The notes beneath the pieces were generated by a model that had not been told where the DNA came from, searched no databases, and saw only the letters and a program-made list of their open reading frames with translations. 64,000 nt of DNA, taken from positions 7,502,001 to 7,566,000 of the forward strand of contig NZ_CP134609.1 of NCBI RefSeq assembly GCF_031844705.1, written 5' to 3'. The position numbers and the translations under genes were made by a program. Source of the stretch: Streptomyces sp. ITFR-16. GTDB lineage: Bacteria > Actinomycetota > Actinomycetes > Streptomycetales > Streptomycetaceae. Shown here piece after piece: positions 51,816 through 61,690 of the stretch (its first letter is position 1; every line of letters starts with the position of its first letter).

Positions 51816-53497
51816 GAGGGTTCCTCCGCTCGTGCGGGCACCGGCCCGCTGTTGATGATTCGGTCGACGGCCTGCCGGAGTTCCTGCCGGGGTGCGACGC
51901 CGGGCAGCCGGGCCAGGACATGGCCGTCGGGCCGTACGAGAACCGCTTCCGGCCCCCGCAGGGCGTAACGGTCGGCGAAGGCGCCGCCGGTGTCGCGCAG
52001 TCCGGGCCCGTCGCGGGTGATCACGGCCGCCGTGAGGGGCAGGCCCACGAGGGCCGGCACCTCCTGCGCCACCCGCTGCCAGACGGCTCCCGCCGCCCCG
52101 GTGAGCAGGGCGAAGCCGGTGCGGTTCAGATCGGTCGTGGAGATCCGGTCGCCGTCGACGTCGAGCCAGGCGTGCGGGGCCCGGTGGCCGGCCCGGGCGG
52201 TCGGCTCATAGGTCACCACGTCCTGCACCACCGGTTCGCCGGGGCCCGGCGCGTAGCTGAAGCCCAGGGCCTGCCCCTCGAAGTCGAAGTGCGGCCGGTG
52301 CTGTTCGATGTTCCGGGCGAACTCCGCCGGGTCCGCGTCGGATTCGAGCAGCGCCCGCTTCTGCAGGGCGTTGCTCTCGCTGTGCCGGGCGTTGAACTCC
52401 GCGACCGGGCGCCGCTCACGCTCGTACGAGTCGAGCAGTGTGTCGGGGGCGCCGCCGTGCAGCACCGCCGCCAGCTTCCAGGCGAGGTTGTGCGCGTCCT
52501 GGATGCCGGTGTTCATGCCGAAGCCCCCGGTGGGCGGGAAGGTGTGGGCGGCGTCCCCGGCGGCGAGCACCCGGCCGTCGGCGCTGCGCCAGGAGTCGAG
52601 CCCGGTGGAGCCCATCACCCAGTTCCGTACGGAGTGGATGCGCAGCCCCTCGACCGAGGTGCCGATGGCGGCCTCGATGAGCTTGTGGTGATCGACCTCC
52701 TCCTCGAAGTAGGTGTGCTCCTCGGCGGGGGTGAGGGCGGGGATCTCCAGGAGCCATTCGCCGCGTGCGGGGTCGACGGTGATCAGGACGCCCCGCACGG
52801 TCGGGTTGAGCACCCAGTACAACGCGCTCTCCCGGCCGGCCGTCCAGGGCGAGAGGTCGGCGCTGAAGTGGATGTCCAGAAGCCTGCCGAGCGGTGGGGC
52901 CGCCGTCTGCCGCAGGCCCGCGGCCGCCCGCAGCGGGCCGTGCAGCCCCTCGGCCAGGACGGCGTACCGGGCCTCGACGACCAGGGGGTGTTCGCCCCCG
53001 GCCGTCACCCTGACACCGGACGGGGTCCGGATCAGTTCCCCGGCCCTGACACCGCGGATCACCCGTGCGTTCTCGGGGAGCCGCTCGACGAGCAGCGCTT
53101 CCACCCGGTTCTGCGAGCAGATGACCGGAAGGACCGGGCTGATGGCCGCCCGCCGCATCAGGGCGTCCGCCGAATCGATGACGGCGAGGGCGGCGAGTTC
53201 GGTGCCGGACAGCTCGGTGCACCAGGTGATGCGCGCCGTGTTCTCCAGGGGCACGCCCGCGCGGCGCACCTCGGCGTCGACACCGAGGTACCTGAGCAGT
53301 TCCATGGTGCGCGAGTTGATCACCGTGGCGCGTGGGTGACCGGACGGTGCGGGGCGCTGTTCCAGCACGAGGGTGCGGACGCCGAGTCCGGCGAGGAAGT
53401 GGGCCGCGGCGAGGCCGGTGGGCCCGCCGCCGATGACCACGACGTCGGCCTCCAGCCGCTCGGCGGCCTCCGGCGGCTGCGGTACGCCTGCGGTCAT
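51812..53497 (-). CDS. FAD-dependent aromatic hydroxylase (PheA/TfdB-like monooxygenase)
   Basis: 561 residues. VVIGGGPTGLAAAHFLAGLG (FAD ADP loop), ATVINSRTMELLRYLGV, and VLAAGDAAHTFPPTGGFGMNTGIQDAHNLAWKLAAVL (GD motif) define group A flavin monooxygenases; the C-terminal thioredoxin-like domain (about 430-550, EAVLVRPDGHVLARL) is the phenol hydroxylase/TfdB form. It hydroxylates phenolic rings or performs oxidative ring modification using NAD(P)H and O2. Overlaps the DarA-like gene by 4 bp; an aromatic product of that enzyme is a sensible substrate. Confidence 0.92.
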   Translation of the reverse strand: MTAGVPQPPEAAERLEADVVVIGGGPTGLAAAHFLAGLGVRTLVLEQRPAPSGHPRATVINSRTMELLRYLGVDAEVRRAGVPLENTARITWCTELSGTELAALAVIDSADALMRRAAISPVLPVICSQNRVEALLVERLPENARVIRGVRAGELIRTPSGVRVTAGGEHPLVVEARYAVLAEGLHGPLRAAAGLRQTAAPPLGRLLDIHFSADLSPWTAGRESALYWVLNPTVRGVLITVDPARGEWLLEIPALTPAEEHTYFEEEVDHHKLIEAAIGTSVEGLRIHSVRNWVMGSTGLDSWRSADGRVLAAGDAAHTFPPTGGFGMNTGIQDAHNLAWKLAAVLHGGAPDTLLDSYERERRPVAEFNARHSESNALQKRALLESDADPAEFARNIEQHRPHFDFEGQALGFSYAPGPGEPVVQDVVTYEPTARAGHRAPHAWLDVDGDRISTTDLNRTGFALLTGAAGAVWQRVAQEVPALVGLPLTAAVITRDGPGLRDTGGAFADRYALRGPEAVLVRPDGHVLARLPGVAPRQELRQAVDRIINSGPVPARAEEPS

Positions 53498-54315
53498 CGC
53501 CGCACCTCCGTCGGACCGGCGACGACCGGCGCCAGCCGCCGGGCCACGGCGGCGTCGAAGCCGGCCCTGAACAGGACGCGGGTGACGACGACCGCGGGCA
53601 GCCCGGCCAGGACGGCGCCGAGCAGCCAGAGCACGAACACCCCGGTGAGCGCGTTGCGCCGGACCTCGCCGCGCCGGCCGGCGGCGCGGATGACCCGGCC
53701 CCAGACCCGGAAGACCTTGCCGGCCAGGAGGTCGGCCGCGGCCAGCGGCGTATGGACGGGCGCCGCGTCATGGGCGGCCAGAACGTCGCGGACCCGGTCG
53801 GCCAGGTCCTCCTCGGAGGCGGGTCCGGCCGCCGCCGGGCCGAAGCCGGTTTCCGCCGGGGCGAGTTCGGCGAGGCGTTCGCCGAGCAGCGCGAGCCGGT
53901 CCAGCTCGTCCGTGCCGACACCGGCACGCGGGAACCCCCAGGACGCCTCCCGCTTGCCGGCGAGCAGCCAGCGCAGCGTGGTGACGAAGGTGATGCCGGC
54001 GGACGCGGTGTCCACCGCGGCGATCGTGCCCAGGTAGCGGCCGCCCGATGCCTGGATCAGCCGCCGGACCTCGAGGGCGGCCGAGTACCACATGTTCCGG
54101 CAGGCCACCAGGCCGACGACCGCCCGCCCGTCGAACACCTGCGGCTCGGCACCCGCGAACGCCCGCATGGGCAGCGCCGGAGCCAGATACCAGACGGGGA
54201 AGGCGAAGACGACCAGGTCCGCGTCGTCGTCCTCGGCCACCGGCGGCCGGACGGTGACCGCGGATGCCGCGCCGGGGTCGACGGAGGCGGGGAAGACACC
54301 GAAGAAGCGGCGCAC
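53494..54315 (-). CDS. DarA-like flavodoxin-fold protein (dialkylresorcinol condensing enzyme type), 5' end incomplete
   Basis: 273 residues from the first usable start, GTG at 54315. DLVVFAFPVWYLAPALPMRAFAG, VVGLVACRNMWYSAALEVRRLI and FVTTLRWLLAGKREASWGFPRAG resemble DarA, which acts with a ketosynthase to cyclise/aromatise dialkylresorcinols. A C-terminal hydrophobic stretch (ALTGVFVLWLLGAVLAGLPAVVV) suggests membrane attachment. In-frame homologous residues (PLEKEGWEVRKVEITPREP, then FPFPWP) continue upstream to 54426 with no ATG, GTG or TTG, and then meet the stop of the MFS gene. The first strand and phosphate loop expected of a flavodoxin fold are absent in all frames. Confidence 0.72.
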   Translation of the reverse strand: MRRFFGVFPASVDPGAASAVTVRPPVAEDDDADLVVFAFPVWYLAPALPMRAFAGAEPQVFDGRAVVGLVACRNMWYSAALEVRRLIQASGGRYLGTIAAVDTASAGITFVTTLRWLLAGKREASWGFPRAGVGTDELDRLALLGERLAELAPAETGFGPAAAGPASEEDLADRVRDVLAAHDAAPVHTPLAAADLLAGKVFRVWGRVIRAAGRRGEVRRNALTGVFVLWLLGAVLAGLPAVVVTRVLFRAGFDAAVARRLAPVVAGPTEVRR

Positions 54316-54426
54316 GGGCCAGGGAAAGGGGAAGGGCTCGCGCGGCGTGATCTCGACCTTGCGGACCTCCCAGCCCTCCTTCTCCAGCGGGTCGGTGACG
54401 GCGCAGACGGATTCCAGAGGCGTCGG

Positions 54427-55878
54427 TCAGTCCGTCTCGGCGCGGCGCGCGAAGGCGGCCGCCGCAGCCGCGCCCAGGGACAGCAGGGCGCAGATCATCC
54501 AGACCGTCACATAGCCCGACTCGTCCGGTGCCGCGTCGGTGCCCAAGGACGTGGCACCCGGCTCCGTCTCCGGGGTCGCGAGGATCACGGCGATGACGGC
54601 ACCGGCGACCGCTCCGCCCAGGGTCTTGACGTTGTTGTACAGAGCGGTGGTGACACCCGTGCGGGAGGGGGCGCTGGCCTCGGCGATCACTGTGGGCAGT
54701 GCGCCGAGCGCCACGCCCATGCCGACTCCCGCGAGCACCTTGGCCGCCACCAGCTGCCAGATCTCCGCGTGAAAGGCGGCGGTGGCGAGGAAGCTCGCGC
54801 CGATCAGCGCGAACGAGGCGATCAGCGTGGGCCGGTAGCCCAGGCGGCCGGCGATCCGGGCGGTCAGCGAGGAGCCGACGACCGCGGCCACCCCTGCGGG
54901 CAGGGCGATCAGCGAGATGGCCAGGGCCGAGAGCGCGAAGCCGTAACCGGCCCGTTCCGGGTCGGCGGCCAGGAAGGTGGCGTCCGGGGCCAGACTGCCG
55001 AAGTAGACGACGCCGAAGGCGACCGCGCACAGGAAGTACGGGGCGACGGTGCGGTCGGCGAGGGCCCGCAGGTCCACCAGGGGTTCGGCGACGCGCAGTT
55101 CGCGCACCGCCCACCCCGTGCCGACCAGCAGGGCGAGCAGCACCGGGACCAGCACCGCGCCGGACAGCAGGGGACCGCTCTTCGCCGCGGAGATCCCGGT
55201 CAGCAGCAGGAGCATGGACACGCTCAGCAGCCCCACGCCCGGCCAGTCGAGCCGGCCGCCGGCCGTCCGCGTGGACTCCGGGATCGCGAGGAACGAGACC
55301 GGGACGCACAGCACGGCCAGCGCGGCCGGGATGAGCAGGGTGGTCCGCACATCGCCCGTCGCCTTGTGCGCCAGACCCATCAGCACCCCGCCGAGGAGGG
55401 TCCCGAAGGTGAGCGCGCCGACGAGCCGGGCGATGGCGCCGCGCGCCCGCTCGACGGAGAGCCGGTCGCGTACCAGGGCGATCTCCAGCGGCAGCAGAGC
55501 GGCGAGCGGCCCCTGGAGCACCCGGCCCGCCAGCAGCAGGGGCAGCGAGGGGGCGAAGGCCACCAGCAGCGAACCGACGGCCACACAGACCAGGGAGACC
55601 CGCAGCATGCGGCGGTGCCCGTACAGGTCTCCGAGCCGGCCGAAGGCGGGCACGGACACGGCGGCGGCCAGCAGTTGCGCGGCGATCACCCAGCTGAGGT
55701 CGGAGTCCGCGATGCCGAGGTCCGCGCCGATGTCGGGCAGCAGCGGGGCGATGCCGCCCTGGAGGAACCCGCTGGTCATCTCGAAGAGGATCAGCAGTCC
55801 CACGACGGCGCCGACGGACGCGGACGGCCGGTCGGCGGGCGCGGCGGAGGTCTGCGCCGGTGAGTCGGTCGTGCTCAT
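54427..55878 (-). CDS. MFS transporter (DHA-type exporter)
   Basis: 483 residues with about 12-14 helices. SVGAVVGLLILFEMTSGFLQGGIAPLLPDIGADLG (helix 1), AFGRLGDLYGHRRMLRVSL (motif A) and ARLVGALTFGTLLGGVLMG (motif C-like) mark a proton-coupled exporter. It is second in the operon, its start overlapping the M20 gene stop by 4 bp, and is the obvious candidate to export the operon's product. Its stop TGA (54429-54427) is in frame with the DarA-like coding sequence that follows. Confidence 0.9.
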   Translation of the reverse strand: MSTTDSPAQTSAAPADRPSASVGAVVGLLILFEMTSGFLQGGIAPLLPDIGADLGIADSDLSWVIAAQLLAAAVSVPAFGRLGDLYGHRRMLRVSLVCVAVGSLLVAFAPSLPLLLAGRVLQGPLAALLPLEIALVRDRLSVERARGAIARLVGALTFGTLLGGVLMGLAHKATGDVRTTLLIPAALAVLCVPVSFLAIPESTRTAGGRLDWPGVGLLSVSMLLLLTGISAAKSGPLLSGAVLVPVLLALLVGTGWAVRELRVAEPLVDLRALADRTVAPYFLCAVAFGVVYFGSLAPDATFLAADPERAGYGFALSALAISLIALPAGVAAVVGSSLTARIAGRLGYRPTLIASFALIGASFLATAAFHAEIWQLVAAKVLAGVGMGVALGALPTVIAEASAPSRTGVTTALYNNVKTLGGAVAGAVIAVILATPETEPGATSLGTDAAPDESGYVTVWMICALLSLGAAAAAAFARRAETD

Positions 55879-57110
55879 GAGGGCTCCTCGGTGGCTGCTC
55901 GGGCTTCCTGTGCTTCCTTGGCTTCCTGAAGGCGGCGGGCGGCGAGTTCGGCCAGGAGCACGGCGGCGTCCACGACCGCGCGGTCGTCGTAGACCGCCTG
56001 CGGGGAGTGGTTCATGGGGGCGGTCGCCGGGTCGCTGCCGGGCGGGCAGGCGCCGAGGCCCACATAGGCGCCCGGCACCTCGCGCAGGACGTAGGAGAAG
56101 TCCTCGGAGCCGGCCATCGGGCGGGGCGCCTCGAAGACCTGGCCGGCCCCGAGGACGCCCCGCGCGGTGCGCAGCGCGAAGGCGGCCTCGACCGGGTCGT
56201 TGACGGTGACCGGGTAGTTCTCCCGGTAGTCGATCTCGGCCGTCACACCGTGCGCGGCGGCGACGCCGCGCACGGTCCGCTCGAATCCGGACCGGATCCG
56301 GGCGTGGGTCCCCTCGGAGAACGACCGTACGGTGGCGGTGAACTCGGCGGCCCCGGGGATCACGTTGCCGGCGGACCCGGCGTGCAGCGAACCCACGGTG
56401 ACCACGGCCGGGTCGAAGATGTCGATGGTGCGCGTGACCATCGTCTGCAGCGCCGTGACCATCTCGCAGACGGCGGGTACGGGGTCCGTGGCCGCGTGCG
56501 GCGAGGAGCCGTGGCCGCCGGCGCCCAGGACGCGGACGGTCACCTCGTCGGAGGCCGCGAGCACCGGCCCCGGCCGTACGGCGGCCGTGCCGGCCGGCAG
56601 CACCGCCGAGGTGACATGGAGGGCGTACGCGGCGACGGCCCGCGTACCCGCCGCGTCGAGCACCCCCTCCTCGATCATCAGCCGGGCGCCGCCCATGCCC
56701 TCCTCACCGGGCTGGAACATGAGGACCACGTCGCCCGCCAGCTCCTCGCGGCGTCCGGCGAGCAGCCGGGCGGCGCCGACCAGTCCGGCGGTGTGCAGAT
56801 CGTGGCCGCAGGCGTGCATCCGGCCGGCGGCCTCGGAGGCGTACGGCACCCCGCTGTCCTCCTGGACGGGCAGCGCGTCCATGTCGCCGCGCAGCAGGAC
56901 GGCGGGCCCGGGGCGGCCGCCGCGCAGCACGGCGGTGACGGAGGTGAGCTGCTTGCCGAGGGTGATCTCCAGGGGCAGGCCGGCCAGGGCCTCCAGGACG
57001 GTCTGCTGGGTGCGCGGCAGGTCCAGGCCGAGTTCGGGCTGCCGGTGCAGCGCGTGGCGCAGCCGGATCAGGGAGTCTTCGATGGCGAGGGCGTCGGTGC
57101 GTGCGAACAT
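55875..57110 (-). CDS. M20 family metallopeptidase/amidohydrolase
   Basis: 411 residues. The dinuclear metal site is intact: LLRGDMDALPVQED, GRMHACGHDLHTAGL, VLMFQPGEEGMGGAR and the late GSEDFSYVLREVPGAYVGLG; the dimerisation domain (GGHGSSPH) lies between. These enzymes release amino acids or fatty acids from N-acyl amino acids and related amides in the cytosol. It is first in the operon and faces the Lrp regulator across a 150-bp promoter region. It may process a precursor or inactivate a product. Confidence 0.93.
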   Translation of the reverse strand: MFARTDALAIEDSLIRLRHALHRQPELGLDLPRTQQTVLEALAGLPLEITLGKQLTSVTAVLRGGRPGPAVLLRGDMDALPVQEDSGVPYASEAAGRMHACGHDLHTAGLVGAARLLAGRREELAGDVVLMFQPGEEGMGGARLMIEEGVLDAAGTRAVAAYALHVTSAVLPAGTAAVRPGPVLAASDEVTVRVLGAGGHGSSPHAATDPVPAVCEMVTALQTMVTRTIDIFDPAVVTVGSLHAGSAGNVIPGAAEFTATVRSFSEGTHARIRSGFERTVRGVAAAHGVTAEIDYRENYPVTVNDPVEAAFALRTARGVLGAGQVFEAPRPMAGSEDFSYVLREVPGAYVGLGACPPGSDPATAPMNHSPQAVYDDRAVVDAAVLLAELAARRLQEAKEAQEARAATEEPS

Positions 57111-57124
57111 GCCTGGTATGGTGC

Positions 57125-57171
57125 CGATCCGGCCTATCCGGCCGGCCCCTATGCCGGAATCCTCCGGATCG
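57125..57171. promoter_or_regulatory. Inverted and direct repeats between the M20 operon and the Lrp gene
   Basis: CGATCCGG (57125-57132) and CCGGATCG (57164-57171) form a perfect inverted repeat. Between them, CCTATCCGG and CCTATGCCGG (starting 57133 and 57148) are direct repeats one and a half turns apart. The array sits 15-61 bp before the M20 start, where Lrp/AsnC proteins typically wrap DNA. Confidence 0.5.
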
Positions 57172-57260
57172 CACAGATCATTTGCAGGTATCGACCGGCT
57201 CACCGGGGCGACGGCGGCAGGCCCGCCCCGACGGCGTGAGCGGTGAGAGAGGGCGGCCCC

Positions 57261-58325
57261 GTGCTCGACGAACTCGACCACCTGCTCGTCACCGCGCTCC
57301 AGATCGCGCCGCGCGCGGACTGGCGGACCATCGGCGAGGTCCTCGACATCGACGCCTCGACGGTCGCCCGGCGCTGGGCACGGCTCACCCAGGCGGGCCA
57401 CGCCTGGATCGGCGTGCACCCGGCGGTACGGGCGAACAGCCCGGAGACCCCGGCCCTGGTGGCGTTCATCGAGGTCGACTGCGTCTCCGGGCGGCTGCAC
57501 GAGGTGGCCGGGCACATCGCCGACGACCCCCATGTGTTCAACCTGGAGCACGTCAGCGGCAGCCGTGACCTCCTGGTGACCGCCGTCTTCACGGACCACG
57601 CGCAGCTGGCCCGCTACGTCGGCTTCCGCCTCGGCGCCCTCGACGGGGTGGCCGCCTCACGCACCCAGGTCGCCACCACCCTGCACACCGAGGGCAGCCG
57701 CTGGCGGCTCGACCGGCTCACCGAGGAGCAGCGCCGCAGACTCGCACCGGCGGCCCCGAGCCGCCAGCCCACCCGCAGGGTTCCCGAGCGCGATCTCGCA
57801 CTCGTCCGGGTCCTCGGCGAGGACCCCCGCCGGCCCGTCGCCCGCATCGCCGAGCGCACCGGGCTCAGCCCCACGACCGTCCGCCGCCGCCTCGACCGCC
57901 TCGACGCCGAGCAGGCGCTCTCCTACCGCTGCGAGGTGGCACGGTCCCTCTCGGGCTGGCCGGTCTCCGTCTCCTACTGGGGCGCGGTGCCCCAGAGCCG
58001 GGCGCCCCAACTGGCCAAGAGCATCAGCCAGATCCGGGAGATCCGGCTCTGCGCCTCGCTGACCGGTCCGCACAACCTGCTCCTGGCGGCCTGGCTGCGC
58101 TCGGTCGACGACATCGGCACCTTCGAGTCCCGGCTCGCCGCCCGCCACCCCGAACTGACGGTGGCGGACCGGGCGATCACGCTCTGGCCGATGAAGCTCG
58201 CCGGCCATCTCCTCGACCCCCAGGGCCGCCACCTGCGTGCGGTCCCGCTCAGCAGCTGGCTCGCCCCGGAGTCGGACACCGCGGAGGCATCCCTCCTCGC
58301 CCGGCTCCGTACGCCACCGGCCTGA
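57261..58325 (+). CDS. Lrp/AsnC family regulator with two HTH-effector modules
   Basis: 354 residues, twice the usual size. Module 1 (about 1-150) has an HTH LQIAPRADWRTIGEVLDIDASTVARRW and a ligand-binding RAM domain. Module 2 (about 180-330) has the HTH LVRVLGEDPRRPVARIAERTGLSPTTVRRRLDRL and a second RAM domain. Such fused forms are common in Streptomyces and control adjacent divergent genes, here the M20-MFS-DarA-like operon. The GTG at 57261 with GAGAGGG upstream is chosen; an in-frame GTG at 57243 would add six residues. Confidence 0.9.
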   Translation: MLDELDHLLVTALQIAPRADWRTIGEVLDIDASTVARRWARLTQAGHAWIGVHPAVRANSPETPALVAFIEVDCVSGRLHEVAGHIADDPHVFNLEHVSGSRDLLVTAVFTDHAQLARYVGFRLGALDGVAASRTQVATTLHTEGSRWRLDRLTEEQRRRLAPAAPSRQPTRRVPERDLALVRVLGEDPRRPVARIAERTGLSPTTVRRRLDRLDAEQALSYRCEVARSLSGWPVSVSYWGAVPQSRAPQLAKSISQIREIRLCASLTGPHNLLLAAWLRSVDDIGTFESRLAARHPELTVADRAITLWPMKLAGHLLDPQGRHLRAVPLSSWLAPESDTAEASLLARLRTPPA

Positions 58326-58400
58326 CCCGCGTCACCGCGGCCCCGGGCCGACCTCGACGCCGTACTGGAACGCGTCGCCGCCCGGCCCGGGGCCCACTGA
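58326..58400 (+). other. In-frame, coding-like remnant after the Lrp stop codon
   Basis: Directly after the Lrp TGA, the same frame stays open for 24 codons with high GC3, including the helix-like ADLDAVLERVAARPGAH, before another TGA. It has no start codon. It may be an older C-terminal end of the Lrp gene, a fragment of a lost gene, or chance. Confidence 0.3.
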
Positions 58401-58428
58401 CCCCGCCCCGGTCACACTGGAGGTCTCC

Positions 58429-58450
58429 GGCGGACCGGGTCCGGTCCGCC
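58429..58450 (+). terminator. Hairpin between the Lrp gene and the MpaB-type gene
   Basis: GGCGGACCGG (58429-58438) and CCGGTCCGCC (58441-58450) form perfect 10-bp arms with a 2-base centre, 104 bp after the Lrp stop and just before the next ribosome binding site (GCGGGAGG). It could terminate Lrp transcription or control the next gene's translation. Confidence 0.5.
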
Positions 58451-58472
58451 GCCGAGCGGGAGGTACAGGCAC

Positions 58473-59372
58473 ATGACGGAACCCGACCCCGGGCTCTTCG
58501 GGCCCGCATCGGTCACCTGGCAGCTGCACGGCGACCCGATGATGTGGGTCGCCGGAGTGCGCGCCCTGTACCTCCAGGCCCTCCATCCGCTCGCGGTGCG
58601 CGGGGTGATGCAGAACTCCGACTTCCGCAAGGACGCCTGGGGGAGGCTGATGCGCACGGCGGGGTTCGTCGGGACCATCACCTACGGCACCACCGAGGCC
58701 GCCGAGAAGGCCGGCGCCCGGGTCCGCCGGATCCACCGCCTGCTGAAGGCCACCGACCCGTCGACCGGGCGGACCTACGGCGTCGACGACCCCGAACTGC
58801 TCCTGTGGGTGCACTGCGCCGAGGTCGACTCCTACCTCCAGGTCGAGCGGCGCTCCGGCTACCCGCTCACCGGCGCCCAGGCCGACCGGTACATCGGTGA
58901 ACACCGGCACAGCGCCCGGCTCGTCGGCCTCGACCCGGACCGGGTGCCCGCGACGGCCGCGCAACTGGCCGCGTACTTCGAGGAGGTGCGGCCGCACCTC
59001 GCGTGCTCCCCGGACGCGCGGGACGTGGACGACTTCCTGCGCAGGCCGCCCGTCCCCCCGCTGCTCGTGCCGGCGCGCGCCCTGCTGTGGCGGCGCGTCG
59101 CGACCCTCGCCTACCAGTCGCTGCCGCCGTTCGCCCATGAGCTGTACGGCAGGCCCGTGCCGCCGCCCGCCGCCGTGGACCGCCGGCTGCGCGCCACGGG
59201 AACGGTCCTGCGCGCGATCCCCTCCCGGCTGCGCTGGCGTCTTCCGCCCGGTCACATTGTGAACGCGATGGCACGCCTCGGACCCGGCAGCCGCCCCACC
59301 CCGTACAAACTGAAGAGGCAGGCAGCCATACTGGACGCGCCGGGGAGGGCGCGGCGCAAGCAGGCGGAGTGA
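58473..59372 (+). CDS. MpaB-type oxygenase (DUF2236)
   Basis: 299 residues. WQLHGDPMMWVAGVRALYLQALHPLAVRGVMQNSDF, then RLMRTAGFVGTITYGTTEAAE and LLWVHCAEVDSYL are the conserved blocks of the MpaB/latex-clearing-protein haem oxygenase superfamily; the conserved His residues (HPLA, WVHCAE) are the likely haem environment. MpaB cleaves a prenyl chain in fungal mycophenolate biosynthesis; bacterial relatives mostly have unknown substrates. Its stop overlaps a GTG of the kinase frame, so the two genes may be coupled. Confidence 0.85.
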   Translation: MTEPDPGLFGPASVTWQLHGDPMMWVAGVRALYLQALHPLAVRGVMQNSDFRKDAWGRLMRTAGFVGTITYGTTEAAEKAGARVRRIHRLLKATDPSTGRTYGVDDPELLLWVHCAEVDSYLQVERRSGYPLTGAQADRYIGEHRHSARLVGLDPDRVPATAAQLAAYFEEVRPHLACSPDARDVDDFLRRPPVPPLLVPARALLWRRVATLAYQSLPPFAHELYGRPVPPPAAVDRRLRATGTVLRAIPSRLRWRLPPGHIVNAMARLGPGSRPTPYKLKRQAAILDAPGRARRKQAE

Positions 59373-59389
59373 CGGGGGCGACAGCGGGG

Positions 59390-61636
<2,247 letters not shown>

Positions 61637-61651
61637 CCGGCGCACGGCACA

Positions 61652-61667
61652 CGCCCTGGTCAGGGCG
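61652..61667. repeat. 16-bp hairpin between the kinase and the FAD oxidoreductase
   Basis: CGCCCTG-GT-CAGGGCG, 7-bp perfect arms, 16 bp after the kinase stop and 23 bp before the next ATG. It may be a weak terminator or an operator; no U-run follows. Confidence 0.4.
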
Positions 61668-61690
61668 GGCCGTCCGTGTTACGAAGAGGC

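Noticed and set aside
54427..54440. Idea that the MFS and DarA-like genes form one fused protein read through TGA
   Set aside because: The MFS ends normally after its last helix, and the missing DarA residues are not supplied by the MFS tail in any frame; truncation is simpler.
61652..61667. Hairpin CGCCCTG-GT-CAGGGCG taken as an operator
   Set aside because: Too short and too close to the kinase stop to separate from a weak terminator; recorded as a repeat only.
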